A stretch of 8,605 bases of DNA from 2-01-FULL-33-17 sp964401705 (GTDB lineage: Bacteria > Patescibacteriota > Minisyncoccia > Phycocordibacterales > UBA9973), in contig CAYNZJ010000024.1 of the NCBI GenBank assembly GCA_964401705.1, positions 1 to 8,605 of the forward strand, written 5' to 3'. The notes beneath the pieces were generated by a model. The model was not told the origin of the DNA. It was given only the letters and a program-made list of their open reading frames with translations, and searched no databases. Shown in pieces: positions 1 through 4,351 of this stretch (within the stretch, counting starts at the first letter, position 1; every line of letters starts with the position of its first letter). The translations under genes and the position numbers were made by a program.

Positions 1-55
1 GTTGGTAAAAAATTTACCAAATATAATGATTTTAAAAAATATACCTTCGCTCATG
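1..55. repeat. Terminal duplication marking circular closure (left copy)
   Basis: These 55 bases are identical to 8551-8605. The rep reading frame continues correctly from codon 203 at the right end into the base after the duplicate, as expected for a circle written with an overlap. A 55-base overlap also fits a k-mer-based assembler, which is inference. The true circle would be 8,550 bp. Confidence 0.95.
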
Positions 56-582
56 CAGTGGGAGAAATAAATTCACAATATGAGATGAATTTGCGGTTTA
101 ATGAGTTGAAAGAGGGACGCAAAGTTGTTGCAATTCGTTTTGAGTTCACTCCTAGCCATACAGCACAGGGATACAACCCTGCAACTAAACAACTTGTAAA
201 TATGACGGTTAAACCTAGGCGTAAACCAAAGCAAGACCAAGACGACGACAATCTACCGCCACAAGTTCCACCGACACAACCAGAATTAACCTTAGTAGAA
301 ACCGCCAGTATGGGGCAAAAGTTGCTAAAATCTACAGTAAAAGGGCTAGCTAAAGTAGGAATTAAACCAGTTCCAGAGGTACAAAAAGCACTTAACGAAC
401 GTAAGGACACATCAGCAAAAGAAACAATTAAAGCCATCGCAAAAGGTGCAATAAATGCAGATAAGAGACGAGTTAATACAGCAGTGGAAACAACTAAAGA
501 AATCATTACTTTATTAATGAAAGTTAAAAATTTAACCGAAGCAGAAGCTAAAATATTTGCAATAGAGCATGAATTAATCTAA
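1..582 (+). CDS. rep: Rep_3-family replication initiator, 3' part (gene starts at 7996, crosses the circle join)
   Basis: This is the C-terminal 194 codons of the initiator that starts at 7996; on the circle the protein has 378 residues. It opens inside the second winged-helix domain, with the Rep_3 signature KYNDFKKYTFAHAVGEIN (residues 192-209) followed by a strand reading KVVAIRFEF. After about residue 255 comes a charged, proline-rich linker (KPRRKPKQDQDDDNLPP, 256-272). A lysine- and alanine-rich helical tail then runs to residue 378. That tail is an extension: recalled Rep_3 initiators are usually around 300-320 residues and end soon after the second winged helix. The GTG at 58 is not a real start, because the frame is open upstream through the join. 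vapD follows 103 bp downstream without an obvious terminator between, so both may share the rep transcript. Family assignment is strong; the role of the tail is unknown. Confidence 0.92.
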   Translation, partial: VGKKFTKYNDFKKYTFAHAVGEINSQYEMNLRFNELKEGRKVVAIRFEFTPSHTAQGYNPATKQLVNMTVKPRRKPKQDQDDDNLPPQVPPTQPELTLVETASMGQKLLKSTVKGLAKVGIKPVPEVQKALNERKDTSAKETIKAIAKGAINADKRRVNTAVETTKEIITLLMKVKNLTEAEAKIFAIEHELI

Positions 583-685
583 TAACTTAGCAGTAAAAAC
601 AGTTCACTATTATGGTAGTAATAGAGAATTACAAAGGTATTTAGTGTACAATAATGGTAATAAACTAATATTAAGGATATTAAAA

Positions 686-973
686 ATGACATATGCTGTA
701 ACATTTGATTTAGAAGTATCTCAATTAGAGTTACATTATCACAATTCATCATATACAAATGCTTGGGGTGATATACAAAAATTCTTAACTGCAAATGGAT
801 TTAACTGGATTCAAAAGAGTGTTTACTTTGGTAATGACACTATCACCGCTGTAAAATGTGTTGTTGTAATCCAAAAATTAGCGAAACAATACCCATGGTT
901 TCCACTCTCTGTCAAAGATATTCGAATGCTTAAAATTGAAGAAGATAACGATTTAATGCCTGCTATAGAATAA
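686..973 (+). CDS. vapD: VapD-like endoribonuclease (Cas2-fold)
   Basis: The product has 95 residues, a usual length for VapD. It carries the family's marks: an N-terminal strand ending in FDLE with Asp8, YTNAWGDI (23-30), SVYFGND (45-51), and the block SVKDIRMLKIEEDNDLMP (75-92). VapD proteins have a ferredoxin-like fold related to Cas2 and act as purine-specific ribonucleases. They are known from Haemophilus, Helicobacter and several small plasmids. The start at 686 is chosen because AAGGAT lies 7 bases upstream (about 674-679); an upstream in-frame GTG at 644 has no such site and would add 14 residues lacking in the family. In Haemophilus the toxin is paired with VapX encoded just upstream. 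Here only about 100 bp separate it from rep and no small gene is visible, so it looks solitary. It may stabilise the plasmid, but this is inference. A strong terminator follows 8 bp after the stop. Confidence 0.93.
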   Translation: MTYAVTFDLEVSQLELHYHNSSYTNAWGDIQKFLTANGFNWIQKSVYFGNDTITAVKCVVVIQKLAKQYPWFPLSVKDIRMLKIEEDNDLMPAIE

Positions 974-980
974 TAAAAAA

Positions 981-1008
981 CCCGCCAAAATTGGCGGGCT
1001 TTTTATTT
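981..1008 (+). terminator. Rho-independent terminator after vapD
   Basis: Perfect 8-bp stem CCCGCCAA / TTGGCGGG with a two-base AA spacer (981-998), then CTTTTTATTT. It ends the rep-vapD transcript. The A-run on its left side could give partial function on the other strand. Confidence 0.9.
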
Positions 1009-1011
1009 GTA

Positions 1012-1020
1012 TGTTACAAT
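1012..1020 (+). promoter_or_regulatory. Extended -10 promoter for the HTH accessory gene
   Basis: TGTTACAAT is an extended -10 (TGnTACAAT) placed just after the vapD terminator. Transcription would start near 1027 and reach the ATG at 1050. No good -35 is visible, since the expected position lies inside the terminator stem. The same TGTTAnAAT form recurs at several minus-strand promoters of this plasmid. Confidence 0.5.
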
Positions 1021-1049
1021 CGCTATGTAATATTAGTACAGGTGTTAAC

Positions 1050-1418
1050 ATGAATAAAATCAGCATTAGCGAAGCAGCTCGAATAGCAGGAATTAGTAGA
1101 ACTAATTTATACAAAACTTATATAAATACAGGTAAAATAAGCGTTGTTAGAGATAATGATAAAGTTTATATTGATGTCAGTGAACTATTAAGAGTGTTCC
1201 CAAACTGTAAACTTTGTGATACCCAAAAAGCACAGGAGTTACCAATTGAAGATAACAGTAAAACACAGGATAACAGCGAACTTGTAGCATTGTTAAGAGC
1301 GCAATTAGCAGAAGCAAAAGAGCGTGAAGAATGGTTTAAGCAGCAACTAGAAAAAACCACACATCTACTCGAAGACAAGACCCCAAAACCAAGAAAAAAA
1401 CTATTTGGGATTTTTTAA
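1050..1418 (+). CDS. Plasmid replication accessory DNA-binding protein (MerR-like HTH plus coiled coil)
   Basis: The protein has 122 residues. Residues 3-50 form a compact helix-turn-helix (ISISEAARIAGISRTNLYKTY) followed by a strand-wing KVYIDVSELLRVF, the layout of excisionase/MerR-type DNA-binding heads. A glutamine- and asparagine-rich linker leads to a coiled coil (about 76-108, heptads of Leu with Glu and Lys). A basic tail, PKPRKKLFGIF, ends the protein. I recall the same head, coil and RKK(L/F)xGxF tail in proteins annotated as plasmid replication DNA-binding protein beside Rep_3 genes in Acinetobacter plasmids. The start at 1050 is preferred over an in-frame ATG at 1011, because AGGTG lies just upstream and because 1011 falls within the extended -10. 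It probably binds at or near the origin and may tune copy number or partition; the exact job is not visible from sequence. It converges on the coupling-protein gene. Confidence 0.82.
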   Translation: MNKISISEAARIAGISRTNLYKTYINTGKISVVRDNDKVYIDVSELLRVFPNCKLCDTQKAQELPIEDNSKTQDNSELVALLRAQLAEAKEREEWFKQQLEKTTHLLEDKTPKPRKKLFGIF

Positions 1419-1422
1419 CCTA

Positions 1423-1464
1423 GTGCGAATTGTAGCCAGGTTACGCCATGGCCACAATTCGCAC
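1423..1464. repeat. 16-bp inverted repeat between convergent genes, possible terminator hairpin
   Basis: Arms 1423-1438 and 1449-1464 match at 15 of 16 positions around a 10-base loop. The one imperfection (1434 against 1453) is A-C on the + strand but a G-U wobble on the - strand, so the hairpin is fully paired in RNA of the coupling-protein transcript. Neither side has a clear T-run directly after the stem, so it may act as an mRNA-end stabiliser or an intercistronic block. It lies between the stops at 1418 and 1488. Confidence 0.65.
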
Positions 1465-1487
1465 CCACCAACCGCAGGGCGGTAGCT

Positions 1488-3365
1488 TTACGCAAATGGG
1501 TTACACTCTTCTTGCGTCTCCAGCACAGTTTTAACCGCTTCTGGATCTTCTTTGGTCATCTGTAATGGGTCACTATACCCAATAGATTTAGCAATCGCAC
1601 TTTCTGCGCTTAATGTTAATTTCCTCGATGCGTTAACCATTTGTACAAACTCATCAGAATCTTTGTTAAATTCTCCAGTCATTAATGGCAAATAACCATT
1701 GTAGCAAAGCTCCAGCAACTCTCCACTACGATATAAAAAGTGCTCGCCTGTCCGTAATTTAGAAAGTAACTCTTTTGGATAACGTGCGGTCAATACTTTT
1801 TTAAGATGCTTTTCGCCTGTGCCTTTGTCTGCCAGCACTATTGATGTTTCAGCGTTTTTAGTTTCTTCATGAGTGATTTTCGTACCACTATAATGCTCTT
1901 CAAAAACACTTAGAACTAACGGATCACGTGTGCCATAAATGTACTCATAACTATTATTGGACATAATTACAGATAACATTTGCTCCGAAGTCTTGCCAAT
2001 GCTCTTAACTTCCAACAATGCCGACGTTTGATAAGCCGTGATTAATTTAAATCCTTTGCCTGCGCCCTCGGTAAAAATATCAATGAAATCTTGACTTGCA
2101 TATTTCATAAATTCATCGCCAATAATGGTAACAACTCGGCTAATTCTCTGTTGAGACTTAACGAACCTTAGCGAGCTAATTATAACGCTTAAAATAACGT
2201 TTTCATCTTTGGTTTTAGCTTGGACATACAAGCACCCACCCGCTTTGATAATATCTTCATATCTAGCCCCATTCTTTGCGTTAATACAAGGTTTATAACT
2301 AAGTTTTATTAAAGCTGTTTGTAGGCTTGTTTGTTCTTTGGCTTTAGGGTCAAAAAATAATTGCAAATGCTTCGTTACTAAATCGTAAATCGTAACCTCT
2401 TCTTGAGACCTAGCAACAAACAGCGCAATCTTTTGAGCCGTTGCATCGTCTTTTTGTATATGATAACTTACTGCCATGTCCTCAGTCTCTTCTAACTTAG
2501 CTAGCTGCATCAAGATTTTTTTTATAAAATCTGCATCTTTAATTTGCAAAATATTTAACTGTTCAGGCGCAGTTAAGGATAGCTCAATATAATTGTATGG
2601 TTTTTCGTATTTGTTGGCATATTTCCAAAGCACTGGAGCCATAACATCATCGCCCCCATCTTTGGCATCACACATAACGACGAATTCATCATAGTGCATT
2701 AATTGCACAACTATATTTTGAATAGCCACATTTTTACCTGCCTGACTTTTTCCCATACTATTACCGTGTGATTTTTTAATGAAGCTCGCATAATCGCAAT
2801 AAATTGGCTTACCTTTAACGTCTAAAGACATGAAAACCAAGCCTTCTTTGAATTTATAAAAACTTTCTGGATTATAAGATTTAGTTTTAATCTCATCATG
2901 GTTTTTAAAGATCGTTGCGGTATCTTCAACCAAGTTAATGCCACGGCTTGTTTTTCTATCAATCCAGCGCGTAATTTTTGCGGTTATTCCTCTTGATTCT
3001 ACCACAACAATCCAAGCCGTAATTCCACCACTAATAACCCACCATGCAACCCAATTCATAACATTAAAATCATACTGTGAATAATTTAGCATTCCAATAA
3101 AGTGCATTAGAAACCAGTAAAAAATTATTAAAGCTGGAATTATTAAAATACAAGCCATAAAAGTACCGAACCAGCCACGATTTGACATCGTAATGGTTGC
3201 AGAGATAGAAACCACAGCCACCACACCAATAAGCAAGCGAACAGTAAACCAAGAATAAGGAATTACCGAATAAAAAAACAAATGATTAATAAATTTTGCA
3301 ATATCATCTTTAAAAATAAAATATGCAATGGTTAAAAAAATTACTGAGTAAAGATATTTTTTCAT
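1488..3365 (-). CDS. VirD4/TraD-like type IV coupling ATPase
   Basis: The protein has 625 residues from ATG at 3365. A GTG at 3371 also opens the frame, but GGAT sits at the right distance only for the ATG. Four hydrophobic segments lie at about 4-18, 40-59, 66-92 and 104-123; the rest is cytoplasmic. The P-loop is GKSQAGKN (205-212), with Asn where most ATPases have Ser/Thr; VirD4-type loops (GPTRSGKG) also deviate here. Walker B is VVTIIGDE (Asp417, Glu418). It is followed by the TraG/TraD-type segment EGAGKGFKLITAYQTS with the sensor glutamine Q446. Such proteins dock a relaxase-DNA complex and pump it to a type IV channel. Here the gene stands alone, downstream of the hairpin-rich region, behind a promoter module shared with the envelope operon. 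No channel genes are present, so the plasmid would need a helper. Four membrane segments instead of the usual two is notable. A HerA/FtsK-like role outside conjugation is the alternative. Confidence 0.82.
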   Translation of the reverse strand: MKKYLYSVIFLTIAYFIFKDDIAKFINHLFFYSVIPYSWFTVRLLIGVVAVVSISATITMSNRGWFGTFMACILIIPALIIFYWFLMHFIGMLNYSQYDFNVMNWVAWWVISGGITAWIVVVESRGITAKITRWIDRKTSRGINLVEDTATIFKNHDEIKTKSYNPESFYKFKEGLVFMSLDVKGKPIYCDYASFIKKSHGNSMGKSQAGKNVAIQNIVVQLMHYDEFVVMCDAKDGGDDVMAPVLWKYANKYEKPYNYIELSLTAPEQLNILQIKDADFIKKILMQLAKLEETEDMAVSYHIQKDDATAQKIALFVARSQEEVTIYDLVTKHLQLFFDPKAKEQTSLQTALIKLSYKPCINAKNGARYEDIIKAGGCLYVQAKTKDENVILSVIISSLRFVKSQQRISRVVTIIGDEFMKYASQDFIDIFTEGAGKGFKLITAYQTSALLEVKSIGKTSEQMLSVIMSNNSYEYIYGTRDPLVLSVFEEHYSGTKITHEETKNAETSIVLADKGTGEKHLKKVLTARYPKELLSKLRTGEHFLYRSGELLELCYNGYLPLMTGEFNKDSDEFVQMVNASRKLTLSAESAIAKSIGYSDPLQMTKEDPEAVKTVLETQEECNPFA

Positions 3366-3400
3366 AAACACTATCCAATATTAAAATTTAATTACTTACT

Positions 3401-3455
3401 ATTGTAACAACTCTAATCTATAAAAACCCCAACGAAAACGCCTATTTTCCAAAAA
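3401..3455 (-). promoter_or_regulatory. Promoter/operator module A, upstream of the coupling ATPase
   Basis: Reading the - strand, an extended -10 TGTTACAAT lies at 3409-3401. A 30-bp box at 3426-3455 lies upstream; its core on the - strand is GCGTTTTCGTTGG. The same box (26 of 30 identical) recurs at 6020-6049, at precisely the same distance from a TGTTAAAAT. No standard -35 fits (TTGGGG would need a 20-bp spacer), so the box may bind an activator or repressor. The start codon at 3365 is 36 bp downstream of the -10. Confidence 0.6.
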
Positions 3456-3462
3456 CAACATA

Positions 3463-3527
3463 ATTAAATTAGTGCGCAGGGTTCCCTACTTTTCCATAAG
3501 AAAAGAAAGGGCAAGCACTAATTTAAT
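3463..3527. repeat. Nested hairpin, 13-bp perfect outer arms
   Basis: Outer arms ATTAAATTAGTGC (3463-3475) and GCACTAATTTAAT (3515-3527) are perfect. Inside, CCCT-a-CTTTTC pairs with GAAAAG-aa-AGGG (3484-3494 with 3500-3511) around a five-base loop CATAA. The inner edge TTAGTGCGC resembles MOBQ nic regions (TAAGTGCGCCCT) only weakly. Confidence 0.8.
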
Positions 3528-3541
3528 GGCAGCTAGCCGAG

Positions 3542-3581
3542 ACAGTCGGGGGCGGAGCTTATTTATAAGCCCCCGAGCTGT
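3542..3581. repeat. GC-rich inverted repeat, 12 bp with one bulge
   Basis: Arms 3542-3553 (ACAGTCGGGGGC) and 3569-3581 (GCCCCCGAGCTGT) pair with one bulged C. The interior contains a second, competing hairpin GCTTAT-TT-ATAAGC (3557-3570) that shares two bases with the right arm. Confidence 0.75.
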
Positions 3582-3600
3582 TGATGACATTCAGGAATCA

Positions 3601-3641
3601 ACCCAATAACTAGCCACTCCCAAAGTGGGTAGTTATTGGGT
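3601..3641. repeat. 18-bp inverted repeat with loop CCCAA
   Basis: Arms 3601-3618 (ACCCAATAACTAGCCACT) and 3624-3641 pair at 17 of 18 positions. The single mismatch is G against G on the + strand (3613 with 3629). The loop is only five bases, so it should extrude readily in single-stranded form. Confidence 0.85.
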
Positions 3642-3659
3642 CGGTGAATACAAAATAAA

Positions 3660-3679
3660 TTAATCGCCCAAGCGATTAA
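3660..3679. repeat. 8-bp perfect hairpin with tetraloop CCAA
   Basis: TTAATCGC - CCAA - GCGATTAA, perfect, with a C-G closing pair. It abuts the terminator-like hairpin at 3681. Confidence 0.8.
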
Positions 3680-3680
3680 A

Positions 3681-3705
3681 AGACCCCCTAGGGTCTGCTT
3701 TTTTT
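3681..3705. terminator. Terminator-like hairpin AGACCC-CCTA-GGGTCT with T-run
   Basis: A 6-bp perfect stem with tetraloop CCTA is followed on the + strand by GC and seven T. On the - strand it is followed by TTTTAA, so it could work in both directions. No protein gene reads into it from either side, which suggests that a non-coding transcript ends here. Confidence 0.6.
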
Positions 3706-3708
3706 GTA

Positions 3709-3722
3709 GAGGGTTTACCCTC
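3709..3722. repeat. Short perfect hairpin GAGGGT-TT-ACCCTC
   Basis: Six-bp arms around TT. Its right edge overlaps the start of the 13-bp long-range stem at 3721, so the two pairings are partly exclusive. Confidence 0.6.
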
Positions 3723-3913
3723 CGCCACTCCCCTGCCGTGAACCTCCCTAGAGGTGAGCGAGTGAGGGCAACCCCGTACAAGGTAATAACAAGACGATAG
3801 CCCCTCAGGGCGTAATTGTCGCAGCTTATTACCGTACCATATAGCACAAATTTATTTTAAATTGCGGTTGTAGGGGGTTGCCCTCACTCGTGAAACGATG
3901 GGGGAGTGGCGGA
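3721..3913. repeat. Long-range nested stems (13 bp and 17 bp) enclosing branched hairpins
   Basis: TCCGCCACTCCCC (3721-3733) pairs perfectly with GGGGAGTGGCGGA (3901-3913). Inside it, CGAGTGAGGGCAACCCC (3759-3775) pairs perfectly with 3874-3890. Inside that, GTAC-aa-GGTAATAA (3776-3789) pairs with TTATTACC-GTAC (3826-3837), then GACGAT with ATTGTC (one G-U on the + strand), then GCCC-CTCA-GGGC (3800-3811). A side hairpin ACCTC-CCTA-GAGGT occupies 3742-3755. The layout resembles a folded RNA or single-stranded DNA more than binding sites on duplex DNA. Confidence 0.85.
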
Positions 3914-3923
3914 ACAAATAAAA

Positions 3924-3989
3924 GTGCTTACAATTCCCCAGAATTGTAGTATTTATAGGGCGTACAGCCCGTTATAAATACGTAAGCAC
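3924..3989. repeat. Compact three-way-junction repeat
   Basis: The closing stem GTGCTTAC (3924-3931) pairs with GTAAGCAC (3982-3989). It encloses hairpin ACAATTC-CCCA-GAATTGT (3930-3947), which competes for two bases. It also encloses a 13-bp hairpin, GTATTTATA-GGGC with GCCC-gt-TATAAATAC, with loop GTACA (3949-3981). Confidence 0.8.
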
Positions 3990-3990
3990 A

Positions 3991-4018
3991 ATATACTGCG
4001 CTACGTAGCGCAGTATAT
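3991..4018. repeat. 28-bp perfect palindrome
   Basis: The sequence is fully self-complementary about 4004/4005, with half-site ATATACTGCGCTAC. It has no loop, unlike the neighbouring hairpins, which suggests a duplex binding site for a symmetric protein dimer or a cruciform. Confidence 0.9.
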
Positions 4019-4023
4019 ACCTC

Positions 4024-4105
4024 TATAGTTGTGTATAATGATGTTATTACAACCTTATTATACACCTAAATACAACTCACTTAAACAACTAACCACACAA
4101 CTATA
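4024..4105. repeat. Two-level inverted repeat with -10-like sequences in both arms
   Basis: Outer arms TATAGTTGTGT (4024-4034) and ACACAACTATA (4095-4105) are perfect over 11 bp. Overlapping this, arms 4031-4045 and 4051-4065 pair over 15 positions with one G-U (4040 with 4056) and one mismatch. Each arm of the second pair carries TATAAT, on opposite strands (4034-4039 on + and 4062-4057 on -). Confidence 0.75.
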
Positions 4106-4106
4106 A

Positions 4107-4115
4107 ATTATAACA
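4107..4115 (-). promoter_or_regulatory. Extended -10 reading into the hairpin-rich region
   Basis: TGTTATAAT on the - strand, a perfect extended -10. It lies just past the operon terminator (4127-4157) and points into the non-coding region. The -35 is poor. If active it would transcribe the hairpins as a separate RNA from about 4100. Confidence 0.45.
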
Positions 4116-4126
4116 CGAACGCAAAT

Positions 4127-4157
4127 AAAAAAACCGCTTTTCAGCGGCATTTTTATT
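4127..4157. terminator. Rho-independent terminator, possibly bidirectional
   Basis: Stem CCGCT / AGCGG (4134-4138 and 4143-4147). On the - strand the loop is GAAA and the stem is followed by a run of T, which ends the 62-aa/lipoprotein operon. On the + strand it is followed by CATTTTTATTTATTT, so a + strand transcript of the hairpin region could also end here. Confidence 0.85.
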
Positions 4158-4341
4158 TATTTAATTGCTTTAACTCAGCAATTAATTTCTTTGCAAATCC
4201 ATCAAAATCTAATGCAATATTTTGATTGTTTTTTGCATTAAATAGTTCAAGTTCTATATTAAAATCATCAACTAATTTTTTAGATACTGTTATAGAAAGC
4301 TTTGATTTTTCTTGAGTTTTAATTTGTTTAATTAGTGCCAT
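4153..4341 (-). CDS. Small ribbon-helix-helix-like protein, hypothetical
   Basis: The product has 62 residues. AAAGGA lies six bases upstream of the ATG, and the gene begins 10 bp after the lipoprotein stop, so it is the last gene of that operon. Residues 12-25 (SKLSITVSKKLVDD) look like the strand and first helix of a ribbon-helix-helix DNA-binding protein. The second half is amphipathic and ends in DFDGFAKKLIAELKQLNK. A basic N-terminus (MALIKQIKTQEKSK) fits DNA contact. It sits directly beside the hairpin-rich region and its palindrome, a common arrangement for relaxosome accessory proteins or operon repressors. Its stop codon lies inside the T-run of its own terminator. I do not recognise the exact family, and the spacing of the second helix is unusual for a CopG/MetJ type, so the fold call is tentative. 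Confidence 0.7.
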   Translation of the reverse strand: MALIKQIKTQEKSKLSITVSKKLVDDFNIELELFNAKNNQNIALDFDGFAKKLIAELKQLNK

Positions 4342-4351
4342 TATATTTCCT

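Larger units (their letters stand above)
3463..4105. other. Hairpin-rich non-coding region, candidate oriT or structured RNA
   Basis: About 640 bp with no credible gene, packed almost end to end with perfect or near-perfect inverted repeats, several of them nested. Individual elements are listed separately. It lies between the terminator of the envelope operon and the promoter of the coupling ATPase, the usual position of a transfer origin. It could equally be a large structured RNA or a single-strand conversion origin. Two helix imperfections are G-U on the + strand (3796 with 3817, and 4040 with 4056). On the other hand, an extended -10 at 4115-4107 points in from the right on the - strand. 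Strand and function are open. Confidence 0.7.

Noticed and set aside
51..506. 151-codon open frame on the - strand opposite rep
   Set aside because: It is antisense to a clear Rep_3 coding region and has no recognisable features; it arises from rep codon usage.
607..624. Inverted repeat CTATTA-TGGTAG-TAATAG upstream of vapD as an operator
   Set aside because: Six-bp AT-rich arms are easily expected by chance and no regulator is linked to it. Mentioned only within the VapD finding.
579..794. 71-codon open frame on the - strand opposite the vapD start
   Set aside because: Antisense to vapD, no ribosome site, low-complexity Tyr/Leu sequence. Not a credible antitoxin.
3469..3481. MOBQ-type nic site (TAAGTGCGCCCT-like)
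   Set aside because: Only the core TAGTGCGC resembles it, the following bases differ, and no MOBQ relaxase is present. Kept only as a weak note.
3563..3847. 94-codon open frame on the - strand inside the hairpin-rich region
   Set aside because: It runs through several perfect inverted repeats, has no ribosome site, and its composition follows the repeats. It is a by-product of structured DNA.
3463..4020. Group I or II intron, retron or integron attC sites
   Set aside because: No intron-encoded protein or reverse transcriptase, no domain V-like hairpin, and no GTTRRRY/RYYYAAC core sites.
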